A DNA stretch of 64,000 nucleotides from Tamilnaduibacter salinus (lineage in GTDB: Bacteria > Pseudomonadota > Gammaproteobacteria > Pseudomonadales > Oleiphilaceae). Shown in pieces: positions 51,733 to 64,000 of the stretch; the first letter of the stretch is position 1; each line of letters begins with the position of its first letter. The stretch lies in contig NZ_QEKQ01000003.1 in NCBI RefSeq assembly GCF_003096655.1, positions 124,001-188,000 on the forward strand, given 5' to 3'. The translations under genes and the position numbers were made by a program. A model generated the notes under the pieces. The model ran no database searches. It was given only the letters and a program-made list of their open reading frames with translations, and was not told the DNA's origin.

Positions 51733-52398
51733 GTGGTGGCGGCGCACGAATGGTCCACGCAACTGGATGACGGCCTTGCCCGGATGGAGCTGGCCCTGAC
51801 GCCCGATCAGCGCCAGCGGCTGCTGGATTTTCTCGGTCTGTTGGCGAAATGGAATCGGGCCTACAACCTGACCGCCGTTCGAGACCCGGCCGAAATGGTT
51901 TCGCGCCAGCTGCTGGACAGCCTCTCAATCCTGCCGTTTCTGACCGCCGACCGGATTCTGGATGTGGGTGCCGGCGGCGGCCTGCCCGGCATTCCGCTGG
52001 CCATCGCCTGCCCGGAACGGACTCTGACCCTGCTGGACAGCAATCAGAAGAAAACCCGTTTCCTGACGCAGTGCGTTCTGGAGCTTGGCCTCGACAACGT
52101 CGAGGTCGCTGCAGCCCGGGCCGAGGCCTTCGAGTCGGCCGTGCCCTTTGAGCAGATCACCTGTCGGGCCTTCACGGCGCTGGATAATCTCGTGAACTGG
52201 TGTGATCATCTGCTGGCGGAGCATGGCACATTCCTGGCGATGAAAGGCGTTTACCCCGACGACGAAGTGGCGGCCCTGGGGGCCGGCTGGCGACTGCGCG
52301 GCAGCGAGTCGCTGACGGTGCCCGGTTGTGGGGGCGAACGTCACCTGCTTATCATTGACCGCAGTCCAGAGACAGGAGGCGAGACATGGCGCGCGTGA
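51733..52398 (+). CDS. rsmG: 16S rRNA (guanine-527-N7)-methyltransferase
   Basis: A 221-residue SAM-dependent methyltransferase. Motif I is ILDVGAGGGLPGIPLAI near residues 75-91; KWNRAYNLTAVRDPAEMVSRQLLDSL precedes it. Loss of RsmG gives low-level streptomycin resistance in other bacteria. The start is GTG and its end overlaps parA by 13 bases. Confidence 0.96.
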   Translation: MVAAHEWSTQLDDGLARMELALTPDQRQRLLDFLGLLAKWNRAYNLTAVRDPAEMVSRQLLDSLSILPFLTADRILDVGAGGGLPGIPLAIACPERTLTLLDSNQKKTRFLTQCVLELGLDNVEVAAARAEAFESAVPFEQITCRAFTALDNLVNWCDHLLAEHGTFLAMKGVYPDDEVAALGAGWRLRGSESLTVPGCGGERHLLIIDRSPETGGETWRA

Positions 52399-53177
52399 TC
52401 GCGGTAACCAACCAGAAAGGCGGTGTGGGCAAGACCACCACCTGCGTCAATCTGGCCGCCTCCCTGAGCGCCACGCGTCGGCGGGTGCTGCTTGTGGATA
52501 TGGATCCGCAAGGCAACGCCACCATGGGCAGCGGTGTCGACAAGAACGCCCTCAGCCTGTCGGGTTTCGATGTGCTGACACGTCGTCAGGCCGCCGGTGA
52601 TGTGATCCTGCCCGCCGAAGAGGCCGGGTACGACCTGTTGCCGGCCAACGGTGACCTCACGGCGGCGGAAGTGGAGTTGATGAACGAAATCGGTCGGGAA
52701 CACCGGTTACGCCTGGCGCTGAACCAGATTCGGGACCGTTACGACTTCATCCTGGTGGACTGTCCGCCGTCGTTGAATCTGCTGACGGTCAATGCCCTGT
52801 CAGCGGCCGACAGCGTCCTGATCCCGATGCAGTGCGAGTATTACGCGCTGGAAGGGCTGGCCGCGCTGATGAACACCGTCGAGCAGATACAGGAGACGGT
52901 GAACCCGGAGCTGGTTCTGGAGGGCATCCTGAGAACCATGTACGATCCCCGCAACAGCCTCACCCGGGACGTCTCGGGTCAGCTCAACGAGTACTTCGGC
53001 GATAAGGTCTACCGCGCCGTCGTACCCCGGAACGTGCGGCTCGCAGAGGCGCCCAGCTATGGTCTGCCGGCATTGAAATACGACCGTCAGTCCAAGGGCG
53101 CGATTGCCTACCTGGCACTGGCGGGTGAGATGGTCCGGCGCACCGGTCAGACAGCGCCGGCGAGCGCAGCTTCCTGA
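52386..53177 (+). CDS. parA: Chromosome partitioning ATPase ParA
   Basis: A 263-residue Walker-type ATPase with the deviant Walker A KGGVGKTT at 11-18, LVDMDPQGNATMG near 37-49 and FILVDCPPSLN near 120. It forms the gradient along which ParB-parS complexes move the new origin. The ATG has GGAGG upstream and lies inside the end of rsmG. parB follows after 40 bases. Confidence 0.97.
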   Translation: MARVIAVTNQKGGVGKTTTCVNLAASLSATRRRVLLVDMDPQGNATMGSGVDKNALSLSGFDVLTRRQAAGDVILPAEEAGYDLLPANGDLTAAEVELMNEIGREHRLRLALNQIRDRYDFILVDCPPSLNLLTVNALSAADSVLIPMQCEYYALEGLAALMNTVEQIQETVNPELVLEGILRTMYDPRNSLTRDVSGQLNEYFGDKVYRAVVPRNVRLAEAPSYGLPALKYDRQSKGAIAYLALAGEMVRRTGQTAPASAAS

Positions 53178-53217
53178 GCACCACACACTGAATCGGCCGA
53201 ATCGACTGACGACAAGA

Positions 53218-54102
53218 ATGACGGACACCATGGCGGCAAAGAAACGAGGATTGGGAGAACGGGGCCTCGGCGCCCTTCTGCAGGGTTCCAAGGTGAACCT
53301 GGATGAGGCACCGGTTCCGCATGAGGGGGAGCTCCGGGAGATTCCCATCGATCTCGTGGTGCGCAGCCGCTACCAGCCGCGCCGTGACATGGACGAGGCC
53401 ACCCTGCAGGAGTTGGCCGACTCCATCCGTCAGCAAGGGGTGATGCAGCCCATTGTCGTACGTCCCGGTGGCGAGGGCCGTTACGAGCTGATTGCCGGCG
53501 AACGCCGCTGGCGTGCCACCCAGCTGGCCGGGCTGGCCAACATCCCCGCCCTGATCCGGGATGTCCCGGATGACGCCGCCATCGCCATGGCGCTGGTGGA
53601 GAACATCCAGCGGGAGAACCTCAATCCGATTGAAGAGGCATTCGCTCTGCAGCGGCTTCAGGACGAGTTCGGCCTGACCCAGGGGCAGGTGGCCGAAGCG
53701 GTCGGCAAGTCCCGCACCACCATCACCAACCTGCTGCGCCTGACAGGGCTGGCGAGCGATGTGCGGACCATGCTGGAACATGGGGACCTGGAAATGGGTC
53801 ATGCCCGGGCGCTGCTGGCGCTGGCACCGGAGCAGCAGGCGCAGGCCGCACGACAGGTGGCGGCGAAAGCGTTGTCCGTTCGCCAGACCGAAGCGCTGGT
53901 CCGTCGTCTGCAGCATGAAACGAACAACGCCCCGAAAAAGAAGGGCCCCCAGGACCCGAACATCCGTCAGCTTCAGGACGACCTTGCCGAGCGCCTCGGG
54001 GCAAAGGTGTCCATCGATCATGGTCAGCGCGGCAAAGGCAAACTGGTGATTCAGTACAGTTCGCTGGACGAACTGGACGGCATTCTGGGCCACATTCAGT
54101 AA
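53218..54102 (+). CDS. parB: Chromosome partitioning protein ParB
   Basis: A 294-residue CTP-dependent clamp that binds parS. Visible parts are the N-terminal ParA-activating KKRGLG motif, the CTP-binding GERRWRATQ and [10 protein letters not shown] boxes, a helix-turn-helix ([23 protein letters not shown]) and a C-terminal dimer domain. The start could also be the ATG at 53230 (MAAKKRGLG), which fits relatives better; neither has a strong SD. Its target sites are the two parS copies in recF. Confidence 0.96.
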   Translation: MTDTMAAKKRGLGERGLGALLQGSKVNLDEAPVPHEGELREIPIDLVVRSRYQPRRDMDEATLQELADSIRQQGVMQPIVVRPGGEGRYELIAGERRWRATQLAGLANIPALIRDVPDDAAIAMALVENIQRENLNPIEEAFALQRLQDEFGLTQGQVAEAVGKSRTTITNLLRLTGLASDVRTMLEHGDLEMGHARALLALAPEQQAQAARQVAAKALSVRQTEALVRRLQHETNNAPKKKGPQDPNIRQLQDDLAERLGAKVSIDHGQRGKGKLVIQYSSLDELDGILGHIQ

Positions 54103-54259
54103 GCCAGGTGTATTTTTTGATGAGCAATGAAAGAAAGAATCGAGAAGCCGGGCACCACATCTCGTTGTGGGTAACGATGTGAGACCAAATTTGTGCTCAA
54201 TCTAACCGGATAGGACCCTAATTTGATCGCTTTTCCGCCAGTTTTTATCGGCGGCTCTG

Positions 54260-54288
54260 TTGAACAGATATCGGTTAACACATATAAT
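54260..54288 (+). promoter_or_regulatory. atp operon promoter
   Basis: TTGAAC at 54260-54265 and a perfect TATAAT at 54283-54288 with 17 bases between. It lies 83 bases before the atpI start, in AT-rich DNA. No other comparable promoter is visible up to atpB. Confidence 0.8.
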
Positions 54289-54370
54289 TTTGCGCGTTTT
54301 TAACGACTCCGGCGCGTTGCTGGTGGGTAGAGACCGTTGCGTATCCAAAAACCGTTGTCAGGCTGGTTTC

Positions 54371-54763
54371 ATGCCCAGACCCAAGAGTCGAATGACCCGA
54401 TTGCCCTTTCTCGAGTGGTTGGTAATCGAGTCAGGACTGATCGGCCTCATTAGCTTCGGCTGGAGTTTCGAAAATCGGTTGGCGTTTTATTCCGCTCTGA
54501 CAGGCGGTCTGATTTATGTCATACCAAACGCGTATTTTGCTCACCGGATGTTTCGGTACCAAGGCGGCCGACAGGCACGTCTGGTGGTGGGCAGTATGTT
54601 CAGGGCCGAATCAATAAAACTGGCCTTGACCGCCGTCTTTTTCGCGGCCGTTTTCATCTTAATAGAGCCGATCCATGTGTCCGCTCTGTTATTCACTTTT
54701 GCTGTGATGGTTGCGGTGAGCCCGCTTCTGCGGTGGCTCATCCGACCAAAACCGCAGCGATGA
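54371..54763 (+). CDS. atpI: ATP synthase subunit I
   Basis: A 130-residue inner-membrane protein with four hydrophobic segments, encoded first in the atp operon. AtpI helps build the c-ring. The ATG at 54371 (MPRPKSRMTRL) is chosen because it lies after the promoter and next to the first TM; the frame opens at 54260, but that would start inside the promoter. AtpI proteins vary a lot, so position is the main support. Confidence 0.85.
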   Translation: MPRPKSRMTRLPFLEWLVIESGLIGLISFGWSFENRLAFYSALTGGLIYVIPNAYFAHRMFRYQGGRQARLVVGSMFRAESIKLALTAVFFAAVFILIEPIHVSALLFTFAVMVAVSPLLRWLIRPKPQR

Positions 54764-55633
<870 letters not shown>

Positions 55634-55653
55634 CTTTGACAATCAACCCTTAA

Positions 55654-55908
<255 letters not shown>

Positions 55909-55921
55909 TAAGCCAAAAAAG

Positions 55922-55969
55922 GGGAGCTTTGCTCCCTCATAAGGCTGCGCCCGGTGTTAAAAGCACCGG
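55922..55969 (+). promoter_or_regulatory. Two hairpins between atpE and atpF
   Basis: GGGAGC at 55922-55927 pairs with 55931-55936, and CCGGTG at 55951-55956 pairs with CACCGG at 55964-55969. Neither has a T-run. They could protect or process the atpE message, which must be translated far more often than its neighbours. Confidence 0.5.
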
Positions 55970-55999
55970 AATGCAACGAATAGCAAGAGGTATATTGCC

Positions 56000-56470
56000 G
56001 TGAATATAAACCTTACGTTAATAGGGCAATCGATTGCCTTCGCTATTTTCGTCTGGTTCTGCGTCAAGTACGTTTGGCCTCCGATTACTCAGGCCATGGC
56101 GGCGCGCCAGAAGAAAATCGCAGACGGCCTCGCCGCCTCTGACCGCGCAGAGCGGGATCTTGAGCTGGCGCAGGAAAAGGCCACACAGGAACTGCGTGAG
56201 GCGAAGAACGAGGCGGCGTCTCTAATCGAGCAGGCCAACAAGCGTGCCAATCAGATTGTGGAAGCGTCCAAGGATGATGCCCGCAAGGAAGGCGAACGCC
56301 TGATTGAGCAGGCCAAAGCCGAAATCGAGCAGGAGCGTCATCAGGCCCGGGAAGCACTCCGTAAGGAAATCGCCACCTTCGCGGTCTCGGGTGCCGAGAA
56401 AATCCTGGAAACCTCTGTCGATGCCAATAAGCACAGCGAGATGCTCGATAAGCTGGCAGCGGAACTGTAA
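56000..56470 (+). CDS. atpF: ATP synthase Fo subunit b
   Basis: A 156-residue subunit with one N-terminal TM helix ([23 protein letters not shown]) and a long charged coiled coil that forms the outer stalk to F1. The start is GTG-like in context but reads as the start of MNINLTL at 56000 (GTG), with AAGAGG upstream. Normal length. Confidence 0.97.
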   Translation: MNINLTLIGQSIAFAIFVWFCVKYVWPPITQAMAARQKKIADGLAASDRAERDLELAQEKATQELREAKNEAASLIEQANKRANQIVEASKDDARKEGERLIEQAKAEIEQERHQAREALRKEIATFAVSGAEKILETSVDANKHSEMLDKLAAEL

Positions 56471-56482
56471 ACGAGGTTCAAC

Positions 56483-57022
56483 ATGGCAGAACTGACAACG
56501 CTGGCACGACCCTACGCCAAAGCCGCTTTTGGCGAGGCCCACCAGCACGGCAGTATCGACAGTTGGGGTGAGTCACTGGCTTTTGCGGGAGCCCTCGCGG
56601 CAGACCGCGATATGCAACAGGTTCTGGCGCACCCGGAGTTGACTGGCGCGGAAAAAGTCGCGGTGCTTTGCGACTGTTTTAGTGACCCGGTGACAGAGCC
56701 GTTCCGGAACTTCCTGACAATCCTTTCGGACAACCGCCGGCTGCTGCTACTTCCCCAAGTTGCAGCGCTTTTCCAGGCCTTGCGCGCCGAACAGGATCGA
56801 ACGGTCGACGTGACCCTCACATCGCCCTACGAGCTCAGTGACGAACAACAGCAGAAACTCAAGGAAGCACTGGCGAAGCGGCTGGACCGACAGGTGTCGC
56901 TGACAGCAGACAGCGACAAGTCCCTGATCGGCGGTTTGGTTATCCGGGCAGGTGACACGGTCATTGACGCATCGGTACGCGGTCGACTGAACCGGCTGTC
57001 CGAGACGCTTCTGGGCTCCTGA
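56483..57022 (+). CDS. atpH: ATP synthase F1 subunit delta
   Basis: A 179-residue soluble subunit that ties the b-stalk to the top of F1. The start [16 protein letters not shown] and the end block [25 protein letters not shown] are typical. It lies 12 bases after atpF. Confidence 0.97.
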   Translation: MAELTTLARPYAKAAFGEAHQHGSIDSWGESLAFAGALAADRDMQQVLAHPELTGAEKVAVLCDCFSDPVTEPFRNFLTILSDNRRLLLLPQVAALFQALRAEQDRTVDVTLTSPYELSDEQQQKLKEALAKRLDRQVSLTADSDKSLIGGLVIRAGDTVIDASVRGRLNRLSETLLGS

Positions 57023-57050
57023 TTTCAGCAAAAGGTTTGAGGATATTGGC

Positions 57051-58595
57051 ATGCAGCAACTGAATCCATCCGAGATCAGTGACATTATCAAGAAGAGAAT
57101 TGAGAAGCTCGATATCTCTTCTGAAGCAAAAAACGTAGGGACGATTGTGTCGGTCTCCGACGGCATCGTTCGCATTCACGGTCTGGCCGACGCGATGTAC
57201 GGCGAGATGATCGAATTCCAGGATGGCGTTTTCGGTATGGCCATGAACCTGGAACGCGACTCCGTTGGCGTCGTTGTGCTTGGTGAGTACGAAAGTCTCG
57301 CCGAGGGCCAGAAGGCCTGGTGTACCGGCCGCATTCTGGAAGTGCCGGTGGGCGAAGAGCTGCTCGGTCGCGTGACCGACGCGCTGGGTAACCCGATCGA
57401 TGGCAAGGGTGAGCTGGGCACGGACCAGACGGCCCCGGTCGAAAAGGTGGCACCTGGCGTAATCGCGCGGGAAGGTGTTGATCAGCCGGTCCAAACCGGT
57501 CTGAAGCCGATCGATACCATGGTGCCGATTGGTCGTGGCCAGCGTGAGCTGATCATCGGCGACCGCCAGATCGGTAAGACGGCGGTGGCGATCGACGCGA
57601 TCATCAACCAGAAAGATTCTGGCATCAAGTGTATCTACGTGGCGGTGGGCCAGAAGCAGTCCTCCATCGCGGCGGTGGTCCGGAAGCTGGAAGATCATGG
57701 CGCCATGGACCACACGATCGTGGTCAATGCCGGTGCCGCTGATTCGGCTGCCATGCAGTTCCTGGCCCCCTACGCCGGTACCTCCATGGGCGAATTCTTC
57801 CGTGACCGCGGTCAGGATGCCCTCATCGTCTACGATGACCTGTCCAAGCAGGCTGTGGCCTATCGCCAGATTTCCCTGCTGCTGCGTCGTCCGCCGGGGC
57901 GTGAAGCCTTCCCCGGGGATGTGTTCTATCTCCACTCCCGTCTGCTTGAGCGTGCCTCACGGATCAACGCCGACGAGGTCGAGAAGCGCACCAATGGCGA
58001 GGTCAAAGGTCAGACCGGCTCGCTGACGGCTCTGCCGATCATCGAAACACAGGCCGGTGACGTCTCGGCATTCGTTCCGACCAACGTGATCTCGATCACC
58101 GACGGTCAGATCTTCCTCGAAACCAACCTGTTCAATTCCGGCATCCGTCCGGCGATGAACGCCGGTATCTCGGTATCCCGTGTGGGTGGTTCGGCGCAGA
58201 CGAAGATCATGAAGAAGCTGGGTGGCAACATTCGTCTGGCCCTGGCCCAGTATCGGGAGCTGGCCGCGTTCGCCCAGTTCGCCTCCGACCTGGATGAGAA
58301 CACCCGGAAGCAACTGGAGCATGGTCAGCGTGTGACCGAGCTCATGAAGCAGAACCAGTACAGCCCGCTGTCGGTTGCTGAAATGGCAACGGTCCTCTTC
58401 GCAGCCAACGAAGGCTTCCTGGACGATGTTGAGGTCGACAAAGTGGTCTCGTTTGAGGCGGCAATGCTGGACTGGATGCGCAGCGAGAAGGCGGATCTGC
58501 TCAAGAGCATCAATGAGAACGGCAACTATAACGACGACGTCGCGGCCAAGCTGAAAGCGGCACTTGAGGAATTCAAGACCACCCAGACCTGGTAA
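57051..58595 (+). CDS. atpA: ATP synthase F1 subunit alpha
   Basis: A 514-residue non-catalytic nucleotide-binding subunit. Walker A is GDRQIGKTA near residue 170, and the alpha signature [13 protein letters not shown] lies near 365-377. Three copies alternate with beta. Normal length and ATG start. Confidence 0.99.
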   Translation: MQQLNPSEISDIIKKRIEKLDISSEAKNVGTIVSVSDGIVRIHGLADAMYGEMIEFQDGVFGMAMNLERDSVGVVVLGEYESLAEGQKAWCTGRILEVPVGEELLGRVTDALGNPIDGKGELGTDQTAPVEKVAPGVIAREGVDQPVQTGLKPIDTMVPIGRGQRELIIGDRQIGKTAVAIDAIINQKDSGIKCIYVAVGQKQSSIAAVVRKLEDHGAMDHTIVVNAGAADSAAMQFLAPYAGTSMGEFFRDRGQDALIVYDDLSKQAVAYRQISLLLRRPPGREAFPGDVFYLHSRLLERASRINADEVEKRTNGEVKGQTGSLTALPIIETQAGDVSAFVPTNVISITDGQIFLETNLFNSGIRPAMNAGISVSRVGGSAQTKIMKKLGGNIRLALAQYRELAAFAQFASDLDENTRKQLEHGQRVTELMKQNQYSPLSVAEMATVLFAANEGFLDDVEVDKVVSFEAAMLDWMRSEKADLLKSINENGNYNDDVAAKLKAALEEFKTTQTW

Positions 58596-58666
58596 CCGCC
58601 GGGCCCGCCCCGCGCGGGCCGTCGTCGGATAGGGTCCAGGTGTCCAACTTGAAAAGGCAGTGAGTT

Positions 58667-59542
58667 ATGGCCGCAGGCAAAGAGATAAAAACCCAGATCT
58701 CAAGCATCAAAAGCACGCAGAAGATCACCAGCGCGATGGAGATGGTGGCTGCGAGCAAGATGCGCAAGGCACAGGAGCGCATGCAGGCAACGCGCCCCTA
58801 TGCGGAGAAGATGCGTCAGGTGATCGGACACATCGCCAAGGCGAATCCAGAGTATCGGCACCCGTTCATGCAGGAGCGGGAGGTCAATCGCGTCGGCTAC
58901 ATCGTCGTTTCCAGTGACCGAGGTCTTTGTGGCGGCCTGAATCACAACCTGTTCAAGGCGATGGTTAAAGACATGAAGGCCTGGAAAGACCAGGGTGTCG
59001 AAGCCGACCTGTGTGCTTTGGGTGCCAAGGGAGCCGGCTTTTTCCAGAACTACGGTGGCAACCTGGTGGCGGCAAAAACCCACCTAGGGGATCGTCCCGG
59101 CGCTCAGGAGCTGGTTGGTAATGTCAAAGTGATGCTCGATGCCTACGAGGAAGGCAGGATTGATGCGCTGTTCCTTGTCAGTAACGAGTTCGTCAATACC
59201 ATGACGCAGAAGCCGGAAATCCAGAAACTCCTACCACTCCCTCGCATTGAGGATGATGGCGGTGACGCGGACTCGATGGCGGCTGGTAAAGACTATATCT
59301 ACGAGCCCGATGCACGGTTGATACTTGACGACGTCCTGCCGCGCTACATCGAGTCTCAGGTATACCAGGGTGTCGTTGAAAATCTGGCGTGTGAACAGGC
59401 GGCACGGATGATCGCGATGAAGAGCGCGACCGATAACGCCGGAAACCTGATCGACGACCTGCAGCTGGCATTCAACAAGGCACGCCAGGCTGCCATCACC
59501 CAGGAGATTTCGGAGATCGTCAGCGGCGCCGCATCCGTTTAA
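58667..59542 (+). CDS. atpG: ATP synthase F1 subunit gamma
   Basis: A 291-residue rotor subunit. The N-terminal helix [31 protein letters not shown] and the C-terminal helix [31 protein letters not shown] form the shaft inside F1. Normal length; SD-like AAGG lies upstream of the ATG. Confidence 0.98.
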   Translation: MAAGKEIKTQISSIKSTQKITSAMEMVAASKMRKAQERMQATRPYAEKMRQVIGHIAKANPEYRHPFMQEREVNRVGYIVVSSDRGLCGGLNHNLFKAMVKDMKAWKDQGVEADLCALGAKGAGFFQNYGGNLVAAKTHLGDRPGAQELVGNVKVMLDAYEEGRIDALFLVSNEFVNTMTQKPEIQKLLPLPRIEDDGGDADSMAAGKDYIYEPDARLILDDVLPRYIESQVYQGVVENLACEQAARMIAMKSATDNAGNLIDDLQLAFNKARQAAITQEISEIVSGAASV

Positions 59543-60988
<1,446 letters not shown>

Positions 60989-61026
60989 CGACGACATTTC
61001 CCGACTGATCAAAGAGGCTAGAGAAG

Positions 61027-61446
61027 ATGGCTATGACCGTGCATTGCGATGTCGTCAGCGCAGAAGAGAAGATCTACTCGGACCGGGTCGAGATGCTGAT
61101 TGCGGCTGGTTCAGAAGGGGATCTGGGCATTGCCCCGGGGCACGCCCCGCTGCTGACGGCGCTCAAGCCGGGTCCGGTTCGGGTCATCAAGCAGGGTGGC
61201 GACGAGGAAATCCTGTATGTGTCCGGGGGATACCTGGAAGTGCAGCCCGATATCGTCACCCTGCTCGCCGACACCGCCGTCCGCGCCAAGGATGTCGATG
61301 AAGCCGCTGCTCAGCAAGCCCAGAAGGACGCTGAAAAGGCGATGGCTCAAAAGACCAGTGAGTTCGAGTACACCCGCGCTGCGGCTGAGCTCGCCGAAGC
61401 GGTGGCCAAGCTGCGGACCGTTCAGCAACTCCGTAACCGGCGCTGA
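61027..61446 (+). CDS. atpC: ATP synthase F1 subunit epsilon
   Basis: A 139-residue subunit with an N-terminal beta barrel ([51 protein letters not shown]) and a C-terminal helical pair that can block rotation. It is the last gene of the atp operon and is followed by a terminator. Confidence 0.97.
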   Translation: MAMTVHCDVVSAEEKIYSDRVEMLIAAGSEGDLGIAPGHAPLLTALKPGPVRVIKQGGDEEILYVSGGYLEVQPDIVTLLADTAVRAKDVDEAAAQQAQKDAEKAMAQKTSEFEYTRAAAELAEAVAKLRTVQQLRNRR

Positions 61447-61482
61447 TTGCGGCAGCGGGTATGGGCCCGACAGCCTGACCCA

Positions 61483-61539
61483 ACCGTCTCTGACCATCCC
61501 TCCGGCCCGGCCGGTCGTGATGGCAGAGGCGGTTTTTTT
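61483..61539 (+). terminator. Intrinsic terminator of the atp operon
   Basis: ACCG-TCTCTG-ACCATC at 61483-61498 pairs, with small bulges, with GATGG-CAGAGG-CGGT at 61519-61533; a GC-rich loop part can fold on itself. Seven T follow (61533-61539). It separates atpC from glmU. Confidence 0.8.
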
Positions 61540-61571
61540 GCTTCTGGAACCTGTTAAAAGGACGATAATCC

Positions 61572-62960
61572 GTGAGTGATTCCACGCTGCCCCTGCATGT
61601 TGTGATTCTCGCCGCTGGCCAGGGTTCGCGCATGCGGTCGCGTCTGCCCAAAGTGCTCCATCCGGTCGGGGGACGGCCCATGCTCCATCACGTGATGAGC
61701 ACCGCGCGTGCCCTCGGCGCTGAAGCCATTCATACCGTTATCGGTCACGGTGCCGAGGCGGTTCGCGACGCGACGCCGGGTGAGGAGACCTTCTGGGTGC
61801 ATCAGGCCGAACAGCTTGGCACCGGGCACGCCGTCGCCCAGGCGCTGCCGAACCTGCCGGATGACGCCCGGGTACTGGTCCTCTATGGCGATGTGCCACT
61901 GACAAGCCGGGAAACGCTGGCCCATCTGGCGGATCAGATCAGTGACCGCTCGATGGCGTTGCTGACCGTCACAATGGCGGATCCCGATGGCTATGGCCGC
62001 ATCCTTCGGAATGACCGCGGTGAGGTGACGGCCATCGTCGAGCAGAAGGACGCGACTGAGGAGCAGCGTGCCATCACAGAGGTCAACACCGGTATCCTGG
62101 GCCTTTCGGCTCGCCACCTGAAAGACTGGTTACCGGCCCTGTCCAGTAATAATGCCCAGGGCGAGTACTATCTGACGGACGTCATTGCCATGGCCGTGAC
62201 GCAGGATGTGCGGGTCCGGGTCGCACAGCCTGACACCGTGTATGAGGTTCAGGGGGTGAATAACCGTCAGCAGCTGGCTGTTCTGGAGCGGTGGTATCAG
62301 CAGAACGAGGCGGCCCGACTGATGCAGGAAGGTGCCACACTGGCGGACCCCGCACGGGTGGATGTACGGGGCCATGTTCGCGTGGGCTGGGACGTCAGTA
62401 TTGATGTGAACGCGGTGTTCGAGGGCGAGGTCACGATTGAGGACGGGGTGCGCATTGGCCCCGACTGCGTGATCCGTGACAGTATTCTGCGGAAAGGCGC
62501 GGTGATTGAGGCTCATTCGATCGTCGAAGGGTCAGACGTCGGTCCGTCCGCCTCGGTCGGTCCCTTTGCCAGGGTGCGACCGGGTACCCAACTGGCGACC
62601 CGAAGCAAGGTCGGCAATTTTGTGGAGACGAAGAAGTCAGAGGTGGGCGAGGGGAGTAAGATCAACCACCTGAGTTACGTCGGTGATGCCGTCCTGGGCC
62701 GAGATGTGAACGTGGGTGCGGGCACGATCACCTGCAATTATGATGGAGTGAACAAGCACAGAACGGTACTCGGCGATGGCGTGTTTGTCGGGTCCAACAC
62801 CGCGCTAGTGGCCCCGGTGACTGTGGCGGACAGGGCCACCATCGGCGCCGGATCGACCATCACCCGGGACATCGAATCTCAGGAACTGGCCGTCGCCCGG
62901 GGACGTCAACGCAATATCGCCAACTGGCAACGGCCAACCAATCCATCGGATCAGGAGTAA
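61572..62960 (+). CDS. glmU: Bifunctional UDP-N-acetylglucosamine pyrophosphorylase / glucosamine-1-phosphate N-acetyltransferase
   Basis: A 462-residue enzyme making UDP-GlcNAc for peptidoglycan and LPS. The N-terminal uridyltransferase has LAAGQGSRMRSRLPKVLHPVGG; the C-terminal left-handed beta-helix acetyltransferase has GPFARVRPGTQLA and NYDGVNKHRTVLGDGVFVGSNTALVAPV. Start GTG at 61572. Nine bases separate it from glmS, whose product feeds the same pathway. Confidence 0.98.
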   Translation: MSDSTLPLHVVILAAGQGSRMRSRLPKVLHPVGGRPMLHHVMSTARALGAEAIHTVIGHGAEAVRDATPGEETFWVHQAEQLGTGHAVAQALPNLPDDARVLVLYGDVPLTSRETLAHLADQISDRSMALLTVTMADPDGYGRILRNDRGEVTAIVEQKDATEEQRAITEVNTGILGLSARHLKDWLPALSSNNAQGEYYLTDVIAMAVTQDVRVRVAQPDTVYEVQGVNNRQQLAVLERWYQQNEAARLMQEGATLADPARVDVRGHVRVGWDVSIDVNAVFEGEVTIEDGVRIGPDCVIRDSILRKGAVIEAHSIVEGSDVGPSASVGPFARVRPGTQLATRSKVGNFVETKKSEVGEGSKINHLSYVGDAVLGRDVNVGAGTITCNYDGVNKHRTVLGDGVFVGSNTALVAPVTVADRATIGAGSTITRDIESQELAVARGRQRNIANWQRPTNPSDQE

Positions 62961-62969
62961 ATCACAACC

Positions 62970-64000
62970 ATGTGCGGGATTGTCGGAGCCGTATCGGAAC
63001 GGGATGTTCAGGGTATCCTGCTGGAGGGATTGCGGCGCCTCGAGTACCGGGGCTACGACTCAGCGGGCATGGCTGTCCTGAATGAACAGCACACGCTGAC
63101 CCGGTACCGGGAAGTCGGCAAGGTCAGTGCGCTGGAAACCGCGCTGGATGGTCAGCCCCCCCGGGGGCGCATCGGTATTGCCCATACCCGTTGGGCAACC
63201 CACGGCGAGCCGTCGCAGACGAATGCCCATCCACACATGTCCGGTGAACGGCTGGCGATTGTCCACAACGGCATCATCGAGAACTACCAGACCCTGAGGG
63301 ATCGGCTGCGCAACGAGGGTTTCACCTTCGACTCCCAGACCGATACCGAGGTGGTGGCCCACCTGATCGAATCCCACTTCCAGCAAACAAAGGACCTGCT
63401 CAGTGCGGTTCGACGGGCAACCGCCGAGCTCCATGGCGCCTATGCTCTTGCCGTTCTTCATGCCGACGACCCGGAGCGGCTGATCGTCTGCCGCCAGGGC
63501 AGCCCGCTGGTGCTGGGTGTGGGCATCGGTGAGAACTTCATCGCCTCGGATCAATTGGCGCTGCTGCCCGTGACTGACCGGTTTATGTTCCTTGAGGAAG
63601 GGGACATCGCGGAAGTGCGCCGGGACCGGATTGACGTCATCGACCGCGATGACAACCCCGTCGAACGCCCGGTGACACGATTCGAGCACAGCGCTGATGC
63701 GGCCGAGAAAGGGGACTACCGCCACTTCATGCTCAAGGAAATTCACGAGCAGTCGAGGGTGGTGCAGGCCACGATGGAAGGCCGCCTCACGGACCGGCGC
63801 GTGTTGGAGCAGGCATTGGGCACCGATGCGGAAAACCTGCTTCAGGATGTCCGCCACGTCCAGATCATCGCCTGCGGCACCAGCTATCACGCCGGCATGG
63901 TCGCCCGCTACTGGATCGAGGAACTGGCGGGCATTCCCTGCTCGGTCGAGGTGGCCTCCGAATTCCGCTATCGCAAGCACGTGATCCAGCCGGACACCCT
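62970..64000 (+). CDS. glmS: Glutamine--fructose-6-phosphate aminotransferase (partial, runs off the window)
   Basis: The first 343 codons of GlmS are present. The nucleophile is C2 in MCGIVGAVSERDV, which becomes the N-terminus after Met removal. RRLEYRGYDSAG, HTRWATHGEPS and HNGIIENY are the glutaminase blocks; the first SIS domain begins with QIIACGTSYHAG near residue 300. It makes glucosamine-6-phosphate from fructose-6-phosphate and glutamine. ATG at 62970. The 3' part lies beyond base 64000. Confidence 0.98.
   Translation, partial: MCGIVGAVSERDVQGILLEGLRRLEYRGYDSAGMAVLNEQHTLTRYREVGKVSALETALDGQPPRGRIGIAHTRWATHGEPSQTNAHPHMSGERLAIVHNGIIENYQTLRDRLRNEGFTFDSQTDTEVVAHLIESHFQQTKDLLSAVRRATAELHGAYALAVLHADDPERLIVCRQGSPLVLGVGIGENFIASDQLALLPVTDRFMFLEEGDIAEVRRDRIDVIDRDDNPVERPVTRFEHSADAAEKGDYRHFMLKEIHEQSRVVQATMEGRLTDRRVLEQALGTDAENLLQDVRHVQIIACGTSYHAGMVARYWIEELAGIPCSVEVASEFRYRKHVIQPDT

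Overview
The window is a 64-kb stretch of chromosome around the replication origin of a high-GC, Gram-negative, probably salt-tolerant gammaproteobacterium. Evidence: gene order round dnaA-dnaN-recF-gyrB, rpmH-rnpA-yidD-yidC-mnmE, mnmG-rsmG-parA-parB-atp-glmU-glmS and glyQS/trkAH/rsmB/fmt/def/LysM/dprA/tsaC/hemF/aroE closely follows the pseudomonad and Marinobacter/Oceanospirillales type; an ectoine hydroxylase gene (ectD), PomAB-like flagellar stators and the Trk potassium system fit a halophile. Genus cannot be fixed from the sequence alone.

Layout. 0-7 kb: a MATE exporter, an unrecognised conserved-looking protein, then a tightly overlapping cassette of a secreted cupredoxin-like protein, a membrane GGDEF/EAL protein with a degenerate GGDEF site, a DUF3034 envelope protein and a lipoprotein globin, followed by a DoxX protein. 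7-11.3 kb: yheV, prlC, a gamma-carbonic-anhydrase-like protein, and an hsp20 gene with a sigma-32-like promoter and a structured leader. 11.4-18 kb (minus strand): pomB/motB, pomA/motA, aroE, hemF, tsaC, dprA and a LysM protein; a 171-bp palindromic MITE-like element sits between dprA and tsaC. 18.4-27.9 kb (plus): def, fmt, rsmB, trkA, trkH, glyQ, glyS, gmhB, then tRNA-Pro(CGG). 28-30.4 kb: an EF-hand-like protein and a VC0807-type membrane protein.

30.8-38.5 kb (minus): gyrB, recF, an ABC1/UbiB-like kinase gene, dnaN, dnaA. The kinase gene interrupts the usually contiguous dnaN-recF pair, and recF carries two perfect parS sites. The dnaA-rpmH intergenic region (38.5-39.1 kb) has DnaA boxes and is the likely oriC. 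39-44 kb (plus): rpmH, rnpA, yidD, yidC, mnmE, uppP. 44-49.6 kb: ectD and a large acyl-CoA dehydrogenase (minus), a DUF3833 lipoprotein, a broken PDC-sensor fragment and an LplT-like MFS protein. A second DnaA-box-bearing AT-rich region lies upstream of mnmG. 49.8-64 kb (plus): mnmG, rsmG, parA, parB, the complete F1Fo ATP synthase operon atpIBEFHAGDC, glmU, and glmS, which runs off the window.

Most of the window is housekeeping. The parts that deserve a second look are the cupredoxin / c-di-GMP / DUF3034 / globin cassette, the palindromic element and its solo end, the kinase inserted in the dnaA operon, the parS pair inside recF, the two origin-like regions, and the leader of hsp20.
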